From Spirochaetaceae bacterium UBA4077 (GTDB lineage: Bacteria > Spirochaetota > Spirochaetia > Treponematales > Rectinemataceae): a stretch of 64,000 nt of DNA. Below are positions 50,600 through 59,445 of this stretch, piece after piece. Where the stretch lies: assembly GCA_002383375.1 (NCBI GenBank), contig DFYR01000062.1, positions 56,877 through 120,876 of the forward strand, in the 5' to 3' direction. Numbering within the stretch: the stretch's first letter is position 1; every line of letters starts with the position of its first letter. A program made the translations under genes and the position numbers. The notes beneath the pieces are model-generated. The model saw nothing but the letters and a program-made list of their open reading frames with translations. It did not search any database and was not told the origin of the DNA.

Positions 50600-51514
50600 T
50601 CAGGACGCTCTGCCGGAACTGATCCTTGGCAGTCCGGCGAGATCCTTCCAGGCACGAATATCCCGGAAGCCCTCCGTTTCCAACATAGCATGAACTTTCT
50701 CGATCTGCAAAGCATCGGTTTCTATAAGTAGAAACCCGCCCTGCTTGAGCCAAGATCTTGCCTGGGCCACAAGACGCCGCACGAGTATCAACCCGTCGGG
50801 GCCACCGTCCAGGGCAAGAGGAGGCTCGCTCCAGCCCTGAGCGAGGAGCGCCTCGGTTTCAGAACTGAGCAAATAGGGGGGGTTGGATACGATCATGTCA
50901 AAACCAGACACTGGCATCGCAGGGAAGGCTGGGGGGCGTTCAATGACTTCCAGCAGGTCAGCATGCAGCATCGGCAAGACCCTTCCCAGGATTCGCCGGC
51001 TGTTGAGCCGGGTTACTTCCAGGGCATCAGGGGAGATGTCGGTAGCCCAAAGGCTCCAGTCTGGACGCTCGGCGGCAATGCTTATCGCCACAGCTCCCGA
51101 GCCTGTGCAGACATCCAGCACCGAACATTTTGAAGTCCCGATCCCAGCTCCGGCAAGGACAGATCGACTATCACCCAGCTCCAGGGCTGCGGACACAAGA
51201 GTCTCCGTATCCGGACGGGGAACAAGCACCCGACGGTCCACCATGAACTCACGGCCGTAGAATTCTTTTTTGCCGATTATGTATGCCACGCTTTCGCCTG
51301 AGAGCCGCCGCTTCCAGGCAGGCTCGAAACTTTGTGGAATCGTGTCCGCCGAATCGCGTAGGGAAGCCAGGAGCCTGTCCCTATTGATTCCCATGCAGAA
51401 AGCCGCTATGAGGCAGGCATCCAGGAAGGGAGTATCGCTTTTTTTATTCTCCGCCGCGCGCAAAGCCAGAAATTCGCCGATGCTGCGAGCGTACTGTGTA
51501 TAGGAACGAGGCAT
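50600..51514 (-). CDS. prmC: Release-factor glutamine methyltransferase
   Basis: A 304-residue SAM-dependent enzyme that methylates the GGQ glutamine of release factors. An N-terminal helical domain precedes the Rossmann domain with VLDVCTGSGAVAISIA (SAM loop) and the catalytic IVSNPPYL motif. Its ATG shares a base with the prfA stop (TGATG), so enzyme and substrate are co-translated, the common prfA-prmC arrangement. Confidence 0.94.
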   Translation of the reverse strand: MPRSYTQYARSIGEFLALRAAENKKSDTPFLDACLIAAFCMGINRDRLLASLRDSADTIPQSFEPAWKRRLSGESVAYIIGKKEFYGREFMVDRRVLVPRPDTETLVSAALELGDSRSVLAGAGIGTSKCSVLDVCTGSGAVAISIAAERPDWSLWATDISPDALEVTRLNSRRILGRVLPMLHADLLEVIERPPAFPAMPVSGFDMIVSNPPYLLSSETEALLAQGWSEPPLALDGGPDGLILVRRLVAQARSWLKQGGFLLIETDALQIEKVHAMLETEGFRDIRAWKDLAGLPRISSGRAS

Positions 51515-52581
51515 CAGAGCCCCTCGTCGAGAGCCCTTTGCCGTGCATCCAGGACAAGTGCGTCCACCAGCTCGGCGATATCGCCCTCCATTATCAGGTC
51601 GAGCTTGTAGAGGGTCAGGTCGATCCGGTGATCGGTGAGCCTGTTCTGGGGGAAGTTATAGGTTCTGATCCGTTCCGACCGCTCACCTGTTCCGACCTGA
51701 CTTTTCCGTTCAGCCGACCGTTCGGCCTGACGCTTGGCCTCTTCCATCTCGAAAAGCCGGGCGCGCAGTATGCGCAGTGCCTTGGCCTTGTTCTTTATCT
51801 GGCTTTTTTCGTCCTGGCAGTGGACCACCAGGCCTGTGGGAAGGTGAGTGAGGCGAACAGCCGAGTCGGTGGTGTTGACGCTCTGCCCGCCGGGGCCGCC
51901 CGAGCGCATGACATCGACCCGGAGATCCTCTGGGCGAATCTCGATCTCGGTATCCTCCACCTCCGGAAGCACGGCCACGGTGACAGCGGAGGTATGTATT
52001 CTGCCCGAGCCCTCGGTGCTGGGCACCCGTTGGACCCTGTGGACTCCCGATTCCCAGCGAAGCCGCTCGTAGACCGCCTCACCGTTCACCGAGAAGACAA
52101 TTTCCTTCAGACCTCCCAGCTCGGTGGCGTTTTCGCTCATCACCTCGGTACGCCAGCCCATGGAATCGGCGTAGCGGGAGTACATCCTGAAGAGATCGGC
52201 CGCGAAAAGGGCCGCTTCTTCGCCGCCTGTGCCTGCACGGATTTCCATAATAACCGGCTTGTCAGCCAGAGGGTCCCGGGGCGCCAGGAGTTCCTGAAGC
52301 GCGCTTTCCAGTCCTTCTCTCCTGGACTCCAGCAGCTCCAGCTCATCCTGGGCCAGCGCGAGCATCTCGGGATCTGATTCTGCCGCAAGCATCGCCCGTG
52401 CGTCGGCGATCTGGGATAAAAGTTCATCGAAGCGCTTCTGTACATCGTCGATCTCGCCCAAGCGTGCCCGCTCGCGCATGAGTTCTCTGTATGCCGCTTG
52501 GTCGCGGAAAATCTGCGGATCAGCCACCTGCTCATCGAGCTGGCGCAGGCGGCTGCGTATAGCCTCTATTCTGTCTGTCAC
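51514..52581 (-). CDS. prfA: Peptide chain release factor 1
   Basis: A 355-residue class I release factor that reads UAA and UAG. The stop-codon recognition region reads [20 protein letters not shown] with a PST tripeptide (PxT type, so RF1 not RF2), and the peptidyl hydrolysis motif is GGPGGQSVN. The N-terminal coiled coil begins [18 protein letters not shown] start at GTG 52581, which fits the family length; the 34 upstream in-frame residues are not RF1-like. GGAG lies about 14 bases upstream, further than usual. Confidence 0.94.
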   Translation of the reverse strand: MTDRIEAIRSRLRQLDEQVADPQIFRDQAAYRELMRERARLGEIDDVQKRFDELLSQIADARAMLAAESDPEMLALAQDELELLESRREGLESALQELLAPRDPLADKPVIMEIRAGTGGEEAALFAADLFRMYSRYADSMGWRTEVMSENATELGGLKEIVFSVNGEAVYERLRWESGVHRVQRVPSTEGSGRIHTSAVTVAVLPEVEDTEIEIRPEDLRVDVMRSGGPGGQSVNTTDSAVRLTHLPTGLVVHCQDEKSQIKNKAKALRILRARLFEMEEAKRQAERSAERKSQVGTGERSERIRTYNFPQNRLTDHRIDLTLYKLDLIMEGDIAELVDALVLDARQRALDEGL

Positions 52582-52730
52582 GCCACGATGGTACTCCGGC
52601 AAAGGCCATCGCTTCAAGAAGCCAACCGGTACAGGCTTTACCGTGAATGCACCAAGGTCGCTCGCTCCGGTTCCAGGCGGCATTCAAAAGGTATGGCGGC
52701 TTTAGTCAGTTGAACGCGGCTCAGACCAGC

Positions 52731-52994
52731 TCAGACCAGCTCGAAGCAGCTGGGCTCCACGGCTTCCACCACAATCTTCCTGCCGCCGGGGACGGCCATC
52801 TCCTCACGATCCCTCACCAGGTAGTCATTCGTATCGTTCTGGACGGTCACCCACAGAAGCCCATTGTCTACCAGCAGCCTCCGCCCCTGATCCAGGTTGA
52901 AGGCGAGAACCTCATCCTCATCGATGCAGCCGGGAAAGGAAGAAGCGGGAAGCGATCCGGACAAATGATTGATAAGTTTCGATTTATTCATCAT
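52731..52994 (-). CDS. DUF2917-like small protein
   Basis: An 87-residue protein whose C-terminal part (DNGLLWVTVQNDTNDYLVRDREEMAVPGG split around residues 45-75) looks like the short cupin-like DUF2917 fold. No enzymatic residues stand out. GGAGGTGCGCT sits before ATGATG at 52994-52989; either Met may be used. A 7-bp palindrome lies just upstream. The 3' end runs into a 10-base tandem duplication (52721-52740) and the gene ends 149 bases before prfA. Confidence 0.6.
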   Translation of the reverse strand: MMNKSKLINHLSGSLPASSFPGCIDEDEVLAFNLDQGRRLLVDNGLLWVTVQNDTNDYLVRDREEMAVPGGRKIVVEAVEPSCFELV

Positions 52995-53004
52995 AGCGCA
53001 CCTC

Positions 53005-53020
53005 CGTCTATAAATAGACG
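53005..53020. promoter_or_regulatory. Palindrome CGTCTAT-AA-ATAGACG before the DUF2917-like gene
   Basis: Seven-base perfect arms with a 2-base centre, ending 10 bases before the ATG at 52994 and next to its ribosome site. It could be an operator or an RNA hairpin that covers the ribosome site. Confidence 0.42.
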
Positions 53021-53139
53021 TGTATCTCTTTTTTTTAATATAATGAATATTGCTTATAAAGAAAAATCTCAAGTTCCAAGCCTCCGGGCGATCATCCCGG
53101 CCTTGATGGTACGAGCCAGTCCAAGTATCATATCGAGCT

Positions 53140-54411
53140 ATGCTGGATTACAGGTTTATCAAAGACAACCTCGGCGAGGTGAAAAAGAACATCGCCGAGC
53201 GATACATGGATGCCGACGCGGATCTCGTGGTCTCTCTTTATGACGAGAAAAACAGCCTTCAGCGGGAAGTGGAGGAATTGCGCAAAAAGCGGAACGAAAA
53301 CGCCCTTTCCATGAAAGGCAAACTCGATCCAGAAATCCGGGCGGCCAAAATCGAGGAGGGCAAGCTCCTCAAGGACAAAATCGCCGAGTCCGAAACCCGC
53401 CTGGCCGAGCTTGACCGGCGCCTGGCGATCGAGGGAGCTAAAATCCCCAACATGGCCCACCCCGAAGCGCCTCGGGGCAAGGAAGACAAGGACAACCTCG
53501 AGGTCAAGCGGGTCGGCGAACCCACGAAATTCGACTTTGAACCCAAGGACCATGTGCAGTTGGGAGCCGAACTCGACCTTATCGACTTCGACACCGCCAC
53601 CAGGGTTTCCGGCACCAAGTTCTACTACCTCAAGAATGAAGCCGTCCTTCTGGAAATGGCTTTAGTGCGCTACACCCTGGATATCCTCATGAAAAAGGGC
53701 TTCACCCTTTTCCAGACCCCCGACATCGCCAAGACCGAAATCCTGGAAGGCATCGGCTTCAACCCCCGGGGCGCCGAATCCAACATCTACACGGTCGAAG
53801 GAGAAGGCACCTGCCTTATCGGCACCGCGGAGATCACCCTGGGCGGCTACTACTCGGGCTCCATCCTCGACAAGACCAGCCTGCCCTTAAAACTCGCCGG
53901 AGTATCTCACTGCTTCAGGCGCGAGGCCGGAGCCGCCGGCCAGTTCTCCAAAGGCCTTTACAGGGTGCACCAGTTCACCAAGGTGGAAATGTTCGCCTAC
54001 ACCTCGCCGGAAGAATCCGGTGCCATGCATGAGTATCTTAGGAGCGTGGAGGAGGAAATCTTCTCCGGCCTCGGCATACCCTTCAGGGTCGTGGACACCT
54101 GCACCGGCGACCTGGGCGCCCCGGCCTACCGCAAATGGGACCTGGAAGCCTGGATGCCCGGCCGGAATGGCGGAGAGTGGGGCGAAGTGACCTCCACCTC
54201 CAACTGCACCGACTATCAAGCCCGGCGCCTCAACATAAAGTACAAGGACGATGACGGCAAGAACAAGCACGTCCACATGCTCAACGGCACCGCGGTGGCC
54301 TGCTCCAGGGCGATGATCGCCGTCCTGGAGAACTTCCAGCGAGCCGACGGCTCGGTGGCCATCCCCCCCGCCCTGGTGCCCTATTGCGGATTTTCGGAGA
54401 TCAGGCCATAG
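53140..54411 (+). CDS. serS: Seryl-tRNA synthetase
   Basis: A 423-residue class II synthetase. The N-terminal long coiled-coil arm covers about residues 25-105 (EVEELRKKRNENALSMKGKL region). Motif 2 is around FRREAGAAGQFSKGLYRVHQF and motif 3 around NGTAVACSRAMIAVLENF. The QFSKGLYRVHQFTKVE and TSTSNCTDYQARRLNIKY blocks are typical. The ATG has no good ribosome site; the leader contains a small CCGGG/CCCGG hairpin at 53084-53100. Confidence 0.96.
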   Translation: MLDYRFIKDNLGEVKKNIAERYMDADADLVVSLYDEKNSLQREVEELRKKRNENALSMKGKLDPEIRAAKIEEGKLLKDKIAESETRLAELDRRLAIEGAKIPNMAHPEAPRGKEDKDNLEVKRVGEPTKFDFEPKDHVQLGAELDLIDFDTATRVSGTKFYYLKNEAVLLEMALVRYTLDILMKKGFTLFQTPDIAKTEILEGIGFNPRGAESNIYTVEGEGTCLIGTAEITLGGYYSGSILDKTSLPLKLAGVSHCFRREAGAAGQFSKGLYRVHQFTKVEMFAYTSPEESGAMHEYLRSVEEEIFSGLGIPFRVVDTCTGDLGAPAYRKWDLEAWMPGRNGGEWGEVTSTSNCTDYQARRLNIKYKDDDGKNKHVHMLNGTAVACSRAMIAVLENFQRADGSVAIPPALVPYCGFSEIRP

Positions 54412-54698
54412 CGTCATATTGAAGGGGGGAGCAGGGCTCATTGTTGAGCCGGCCTAGTGGCCGCGGCGACTAACAGGCACCCGCTTGACCCTGCGCTGCT
54501 CCCCCTCGCTCCGAAGTCCTCGGGCGGGCCTCCGTTCGTCCACGATTAGCATAGTGTAAATCGCCTTGTAGCTCTGTTGTTCGCCCGGCGGCCCGCCCTC
54601 CGGTCTTCTCCGCTACCCCCACTGGGCGCCTTTCCCTTATGGCAGCCTCCAAGGCATGGATTTCCTAGGAAACGCGGCAGCACTGAAGAGTAGGTTTA
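54412..54698. other. Structured, GC-rich intergenic region after serS
   Basis: Between convergent serS and the GH2 gene. A 10-base inverted repeat (GGGGGAGCAG at 54425-54434, CTGCTCCCCC at 54496-54505) encloses two further hairpins, GGCTCA-TTGT-TGAGCC (54435-54450) and GGCC-TAGT-GGCC. This gives a multi-branched fold of about 81 bases. I cannot match it to tRNA, SRP RNA, tmRNA or RNase P RNA. It may be an unusual terminator or an unidentified structured RNA. The rest of the gap is GC-rich without a convincing gene. Confidence 0.4.
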
Positions 54699-56597
54699 TT
54701 ATCGTCCCTCTCCCAGTTCGGGCGATGCCTTTTTCCGATACTCGTTGATTTTCCTCATCGCGTTCATATCCACCTTGGGCTTCCGGTCCGCGGTCAAAAG
54801 CCCGTTGGTCTCGGAGCCCACGTCGTAGAGCTGGGTGTAGCAGTAGCCGCAGAAAAGGTCCGAATCCACGATGTCCCTCGTGTACTCCCCGATCTGCTCG
54901 ACGGTGTCGACCTTGCCTTCAGTCTCGTACCAGCCGAAGCCTCCGTATTCGCTTAAAAAGAGGGGCTTATCCCCGATCAGCGCGTCGCGATCTATGAAGA
55001 GGCTGCGCGTCCTGGTCGCCACCTGGTAAAAAAGATTAAAGGCCAGGACTTTTGGGACTGAAAAACCGTAAAGGATTGCCGGATCCCGGCGTTGGATGGC
55101 TTGGTAGAAAGTTCTGGCCAGACTCGGACTTTTCAGGTAATGGTGCATATCGAGGATATCTCCACCCAAATGCTCCCAGCCGGAGTTGTCGATGACGGGC
55201 CTTGTCGGGTCCAGAGTCTTGGCGAGCTCCGTCATGGCCACCACGAAACGCCGGGTTGCCGAACCTCGGCCGTACATCCCCCAGACGCCCCAGGTTTCAT
55301 TGAACAATATCCTGAGCACGCAGGAGGGATGGGCCATGTCCCTGGCAATGAGGGAGCGCAGTTCGGCTTCGAAGTCTTCGAAGGTCCTGCGCGAAGGCAG
55401 GTAAAAGGAGGGCATTTCAAAACTCGTGAGAAAGCCGAGCCTGTCGCAGAGATACTGAAAGTAGGGGCTCTCCACCTTTTGGTGGATCCTGGCGCCGTTG
55501 AAGCCCATGGATTTGGCGGCCAAAATGTCCTTTTCCATCAGCTCTCTGCTTGGCGCCGCATAGGATCCGCCGGGATAATAGCCCTGGATGAGGACGAACC
55601 TGAGCAGCAATGCCTGATCGTTGAGTTGGAACTCCCCGTCCTTAAGCCCGATTTTTCTCAGGCCGAAATAGCTTTCAACCTGGTCAAGAACCTCGCTGCC
55701 CCTCACGAGTCTGTACAGAATAGGATGGAGCACGGGATTCTCGGGCGACCAGAGGGCACCGCCTACCGTGTCGAAGCCGAACTCAAAGGAAAAACCGCCC
55801 TCCAGGTCGGGCCCGGAAGCTTCGAGACAGGCCTGGGACCCGTCGGGGCGCATGAGCGACACTTCCAGCCTGAGCGAAGGTTCAGGTTGAAGTTCAGCAT
55901 CGCCTTCAGGTTTGCGATCCTCTCGGCCCGGCACTGCACTTTGCCCAAGCTTGGCATTCCATGTAAGGGAATGTAGCCATGCTCTCCCCTTCACCATCGA
56001 AATGGAAAAATCCTGCTCCAGACTCGCGTCTGCGATGCTGAGGCTTCCCGTCTCCTCGATCCAGACGCTCTGCCAGATGCCGGCCATGCCTGGATACCAG
56101 ACCAGAAAGGGGAAGGGCAGAAAGCTTTGCTTGCCCCGCACTAGGAAGGGACTCCTAGAATCCTTGACCAGAATTTCTAGTGAGTTGTCGCCGGCACGGC
56201 TTGCTTCGCTAATATCTATTGAAATAGAGGAATAGCCTCCCCGGTGCTTTCCTAGCGCAATCCCATTGACGAAGATCCTGGCCTCGTGATCGCAGGCTCC
56301 TATGTGGAGGATCCAGCGGCTTTCGGGGCGGTCCGGCAGCGAGAAACTCCTGGAATAGAGCCAGCTGCCCTTGTCCTTAGATCCTACGCCCGAGACTCCG
56401 CTTCCGATGGGGAATGGAACTTGTATTTGCTCAGAAAGGCTTGAAGTCTTTCCAGCCCTGCCTGTCTTGGAAAGATTCCAGATTCCATCCAGGGAGAACC
56501 AGGATCGCCTCGCCCAGGAAGGATTGGGATGCTCGCCATAAATGACGCTGCGGCTTTGCACCTCATGGATACCAGGTAAAACCAGAACGCCGCTCAT
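54699..56597 (-). CDS. Glycoside hydrolase family 2 protein
   Basis: A 632-residue GH2 enzyme with a jelly-roll sugar-binding domain (about 60-190), an immunoglobulin-like domain, and a TIM barrel from about 345. The acid/base Glu is in LFNETWGVWGM and the nucleophile Glu in FLSEYGGFGWYETEG. Known GH2 activities are beta-galactosidase, beta-glucuronidase and beta-mannosidase; I cannot choose among them. No signal peptide, so it is probably cytoplasmic and uses imported glycosides. Its ATG overlaps the stop of the GreB-like gene (ATGA), an odd pairing. Confidence 0.9.
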   Translation of the reverse strand: MSGVLVLPGIHEVQSRSVIYGEHPNPSWARRSWFSLDGIWNLSKTGRAGKTSSLSEQIQVPFPIGSGVSGVGSKDKGSWLYSRSFSLPDRPESRWILHIGACDHEARIFVNGIALGKHRGGYSSISIDISEASRAGDNSLEILVKDSRSPFLVRGKQSFLPFPFLVWYPGMAGIWQSVWIEETGSLSIADASLEQDFSISMVKGRAWLHSLTWNAKLGQSAVPGREDRKPEGDAELQPEPSLRLEVSLMRPDGSQACLEASGPDLEGGFSFEFGFDTVGGALWSPENPVLHPILYRLVRGSEVLDQVESYFGLRKIGLKDGEFQLNDQALLLRFVLIQGYYPGGSYAAPSRELMEKDILAAKSMGFNGARIHQKVESPYFQYLCDRLGFLTSFEMPSFYLPSRRTFEDFEAELRSLIARDMAHPSCVLRILFNETWGVWGMYGRGSATRRFVVAMTELAKTLDPTRPVIDNSGWEHLGGDILDMHHYLKSPSLARTFYQAIQRRDPAILYGFSVPKVLAFNLFYQVATRTRSLFIDRDALIGDKPLFLSEYGGFGWYETEGKVDTVEQIGEYTRDIVDSDLFCGYCYTQLYDVGSETNGLLTADRKPKVDMNAMRKINEYRKKASPELGEGR

Positions 56598-57130
56598 TCT
56601 TCTTTCGCATATTCGATGCCGAGGATCTTCATTCGGCGCTCACCCATGGGAAGCTTGACCACCGCCAGGTCGCCAGCGGATTTGCCGATCAGTGCCTTGG
56701 CTACGGGGCTCGCCCAGCTAATCCAGCCTCGGTCAGGATCACTCTCGTCCACGCCGACTATGCGATAGCAGGTCTCTGTTCCATCCTCTTCTTCGACCCT
56801 GGCCACTAGGCCGAAAACCATACGCTCAAGGCTCCCAGGCGGCTGGACTACCTCCATCAATGCTTTCATGCGGCTGAGATAGGAAATTCGTCTATCGATA
56901 CGGGAAATTTCTCTAAGTGGCTTTGATTTAGCTTGGGCATCGGCAGCGGCCAGTGCCGCAGCGACACTGGGCCGTTCTACATCGACCAGCGTGCGCAACG
57001 CTTCCATCATTCGAAGGGCTCCGTCCGCGGTCATGTAATTTTTTACCCCTGGGGCGAGCGGAAGGGGAATCTCATGCATATCGTCGGTTTCATCAGAGCT
57101 GGAATCTTCATCGACAAAGGCCCTGCTCAT
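56594..57130 (-). CDS. GreA/GreB-family transcription factor
   Basis: A 178-residue protein. The C-terminal FKBP-like domain is clear (YRIVGVDESDPDRGWISW, then SPVAKALIGKSAGDLAVVKLP). The N-terminal coiled coil (about 35-95) contains ERPSV, the GreB-like segment. Family members bind the RNA polymerase secondary channel and stimulate RNA cleavage, using acidic residues at the coiled-coil tip that are hard to place here. About 30 acidic residues precede the coiled coil, longer than usual. GGAGG lies 10 bases before the ATG. Confidence 0.85.
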   Translation of the reverse strand: MSRAFVDEDSSSDETDDMHEIPLPLAPGVKNYMTADGALRMMEALRTLVDVERPSVAAALAAADAQAKSKPLREISRIDRRISYLSRMKALMEVVQPPGSLERMVFGLVARVEEEDGTETCYRIVGVDESDPDRGWISWASPVAKALIGKSAGDLAVVKLPMGERRMKILGIEYAKEE

Positions 57131-57173
57131 TCCAGGCCAGCCTCCGTTACTCTCAAAGGTACTGCAGCGGCAA

Positions 57174-57641
57174 TCATATCCTGGTTATGTATGAAGAAAG
57201 ATCCTTGCGCCAGAGCTGCTTTTCCCCTTCCTTTTCCCAGCGGATCCTTCGCTTCACCACGAAACCGCCGTCGTTGCCTTTGCGGTATTCAACGACTCCG
57301 AAGCAGCCAGCCCCGAGGTAGACAATTTTTTCCTGTGGCTCCAGCGTCTCGGCCGCGGTGACCCTTTCGAGGGCGCAGTCGAAATGTACAGGATTGCCGC
57401 TCTCCTTGTCCGCCAAAGCCCCGGCAAGGTCGAATATCGGCTTGCCGCAGATAGCACAGTCTTTAGGCGCCGGGCTGGTTTTTTTTTCTTCCTTACGGAC
57501 TCCCAGCGTTGAGCTATCCCGGGGCACCTTGCCACCCTGCCCATGACCAGGGCGCCCATGCTTGCCCTGTGCTTGGCGGGGATTGTGCCGTCTGTTCCCT
57601 TCACCCTGGCGGCCGGAGGATTTTTTTCCGTTATTTTCCAT
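57174..57641 (-). CDS. Hypothetical protein with basic tail and Cys-rich knuckle
   Basis: A 155-residue protein. The first 60 residues are low-complexity and strongly basic (Arg/Gly/Gln/His-rich). A CAICGKPIF ... HFDC arrangement at about 62-88 could bind zinc, and a compact C-terminal strand region follows (VYLGAGCFGVVEYRKG). A nucleic-acid-binding role is plausible from charge alone. Its 5' end overlaps the next upstream gene by 11 bases, and GAAGGAAAAGG precedes the ATG. No named family recognised. Confidence 0.7.
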   Translation of the reverse strand: MENNGKKSSGRQGEGNRRHNPRQAQGKHGRPGHGQGGKVPRDSSTLGVRKEEKKTSPAPKDCAICGKPIFDLAGALADKESGNPVHFDCALERVTAAETLEPQEKIVYLGAGCFGVVEYRKGNDGGFVVKRRIRWEKEGEKQLWRKDLSSYITRI

Positions 57642-57858
57642 CCTTTTCCTTCTTGTCCAATCGACTGGTCAAAAAACTGGCAATTCTCGTCACTGCTCCG
57701 TCCACATAGCTGTCGTCGTTCAATTTATGACGCATTGTAATGACCTTGTATACATCCGGATGAGCCGTGGCTCCGGGAGGACCAGTGACTGCACCCTCGA
57801 CCGGGCTGCTTCCCGCCCAGTCCAAGGAATTCTTGCGGGCTGCTTCCTTTTTATTCAT
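57631..57858 (-). CDS. Small hypothetical protein downstream of yraN
   Basis: A 75-residue soluble protein (MNKKEAARKNSLDWAG at the N-terminus, Lys-rich end). Its ATG overlaps the yraN stop (ATGA) and its 3' end overlaps the Cys-rich protein gene, so it sits in a tightly coupled run, which supports it being real. No family recognised. Confidence 0.62.
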   Translation of the reverse strand: MNKKEAARKNSLDWAGSSPVEGAVTGPPGATAHPDVYKVITMRHKLNDDSYVDGAVTRIASFLTSRLDKKEKDGK

Positions 57859-58223
57859 ACTGTCTCGTCGAACGCTCCTTCGAATCGCATCGGAACTCCG
57901 TCGCGGAAAAGGAAAATGACATCGTATCGAATTCTACGGTTCTTATATTTTCGATACGTCGACAGATAAATCTTAGAAGTTTCGATGATCCGGCGGATTT
58001 TATCAGCGCTCAAAGCCCGTTCCAGCGCCGGATATCCATAGGCTTTCCAGCGTTTGACTTCGATGAAGGCGATTAGACCGTCCCGCTCGGCGATAATGTC
58101 TATCTCGCCCTTGCCGGCGCGATAATTGCGTTCCAAGAGGCTCCAACCCTCGGCTGCCAGCAGCGAGGCAATTCGTTCCTCCCCCGCCCGGCCGAACCCG
58201 GTGGAGGAAAGAGGCTCTTCCAT
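57855..58223 (-). CDS. yraN: YraN-family (UPF0102) putative endonuclease
   Basis: A 122-residue protein with the family pattern GFGRAGEERIASLLAAEGW, NYRAGKGEIDIIAERDGLIAFIEVK. The latter carries the E-x-D...ExK residues of a restriction-endonuclease-like active site. The role in cells is poorly known. It follows the ribosomal operon's terminator and starts a three-gene overlapping run. Confidence 0.87.
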   Translation of the reverse strand: MEEPLSSTGFGRAGEERIASLLAAEGWSLLERNYRAGKGEIDIIAERDGLIAFIEVKRWKAYGYPALERALSADKIRRIIETSKIYLSTYRKYKNRRIRYDVIFLFRDGVPMRFEGAFDETV

Positions 58224-58269
58224 GATCCGATAACGTGGCAGACCGCGCTCTATGCTTCAAAATGCGGGC

Positions 58270-58299
58270 AAAAAAAGGGCTGCCTTCGAAAGGCAGCCC
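58270..58299 (-). terminator. Intrinsic terminator of the rpsP-rplS operon
   Basis: Ten-base perfect stem (58277-58286 with 58290-58299, loop CGA) followed on the minus strand by seven U residues (58276-58270). It lies 20 bases after the rplS stop and is the clearest terminator in the window. Confidence 0.9.
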
Positions 58300-58319
58300 A
58301 TTGAAGTCGAAAAATCCTT

Positions 58320-58718
58320 CTATGCCTTGTCGGCGGGAGCGGCAGGTTCGGCAGCTTTTTCGTCCTTCTTGCTGGATACGATAAGCTCCTTGACCTTGGA
58401 CTTCTTACCCACCTTGGTCCGGATGTAGTAGAGCTTGGATCTGCGCACCTTGCCTCGGCGCAGCACTTCTACCTTCTCGACTCTCGGCGAGTTGAGGGGG
58501 AACACGCGTTCTACCCCGACGCCGTAAGAATTCTTTCTCACTGTGAAGGTCTTGCCTACACCCGCATTCTTGACGGCAATGACCAGACCCTCATAGGCCT
58601 GGACGCGTTCGGTTTTTCCTTCAACGATCTTGAAGCTCACGCGTACGGTGTCGCCCACCTGAAACGCGGGGAGCTCACTCTTCATCTGTTCGGCTTGAAT
58701 GGACTGTACCAGGTTCAT
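58320..58718 (-). CDS. rplS: 50S ribosomal protein L19
   Basis: A 132-residue protein with the L19 core [29 protein letters not shown] and [32 protein letters not shown]-terminal Lys then Ala/Pro-rich tail of about 20 residues is longer than in E. coli. ATG 58718 follows AAGGGGGA; it lies 44 bases inside the 3' end of trmD. Confidence 0.96.
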   Translation of the reverse strand: MNLVQSIQAEQMKSELPAFQVGDTVRVSFKIVEGKTERVQAYEGLVIAVKNAGVGKTFTVRKNSYGVGVERVFPLNSPRVEKVEVLRRGKVRRSKLYYIRTKVGKKSKVKELIVSSKKDEKAAEPAAPADKA

Positions 58719-59445
58719 GCCATCCCCCTTCATCGATTGCCTCGCGCAACAACCGGGCGGCATCTTCCGCCAGATTGTCATTCGTAAGAAGCTCGGGGCG
58801 GTAGGCCAGCGTCTTGAGGATGCTTGCCTTGAGCCTCCACCGTGCGATTTGTGCATGGTTACCCGACAGAACAACGTCGGGAATTCGCATATTATCATAA
58901 AGTGCCGGGCGTGTATACTGGGGATACTCGAGGAGCCCCTTGGAGAAGCTCTCCTCCTCCAGCGATTCCCCCGATATTACCCCAGGTTTAAGCCGATAAA
59001 TTGCGTCCACCAGGACCATGGCCGCCACCTCGCCGCTGGACAGCACATAATCGCCGATTGAAATCTCGTCGGTTATCCTGCTGTCGATAATCCGCTGATC
59101 CACGCCCTCGTAGCGGCCGCAGAGAATCACCAATTCCTTCTCCCGGGACAACTCCTGGGCGTAGGCTTGGTTGAGAAGCCTCCCCGAAGGGCTTACAAAG
59201 ACCGTCCGCAGCCCCGGCGAGCCTGCGGCCTCCAAGGCCTTGTCCAGAGGTTCCGGCTTCATGAGCATTCCGGCTCCGCCGCCGAACACCTCATCGTCGC
59301 ACTTGTGGTGCTTGTCCGTGGCGTAGTCCCTGATATTGACCAGGGAGTATTCCACATGGCCGGCTGCCACGGCGCGCCTCATGATAGAGGCCTCGAAGTA
59401 GGCTTTGAGTATCTCTGGAAAAAGGCTTAGTATGATCAGTTTCAT
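58675..59445 (-). CDS. trmD: tRNA (guanine-37-N1)-methyltransferase
   Basis: A 256-residue SPOUT-class enzyme that makes m1G37. The start is [12 protein letters not shown]; the knot and SAM region read [25 protein letters not shown] (in pieces) and [18 protein letters not shown]; the C-terminal domain contains [11 protein letters not shown] 59445 overlaps the rimM stop (ATGA). The 3' end overlaps rplS by 44 bases, longer than usual. Confidence 0.96.
   Translation of the reverse strand: MKLIILSLFPEILKAYFEASIMRRAVAAGHVEYSLVNIRDYATDKHHKCDDEVFGGGAGMLMKPEPLDKALEAAGSPGLRTVFVSPSGRLLNQAYAQELSREKELVILCGRYEGVDQRIIDSRITDEISIGDYVLSSGEVAAMVLVDAIYRLKPGVISGESLEEESFSKGLLEYPQYTRPALYDNMRIPDVVLSGNHAQIARWRLKASILKTLAYRPELLTNDNLAEDAARLLREAIDEGGWHEPGTVHSSRTDEE

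Noticed and set aside
52721..52740. Ten-base tandem duplication at the end of the DUF2917-like gene
   Set aside because: Two copies only; a simple slippage event rather than a repeat family.
54470..54652. 60-codon frame in the gap after serS
   Set aside because: Arg/Gly-rich translation of a GC-rich, structured stretch without a ribosome site; more likely non-coding.
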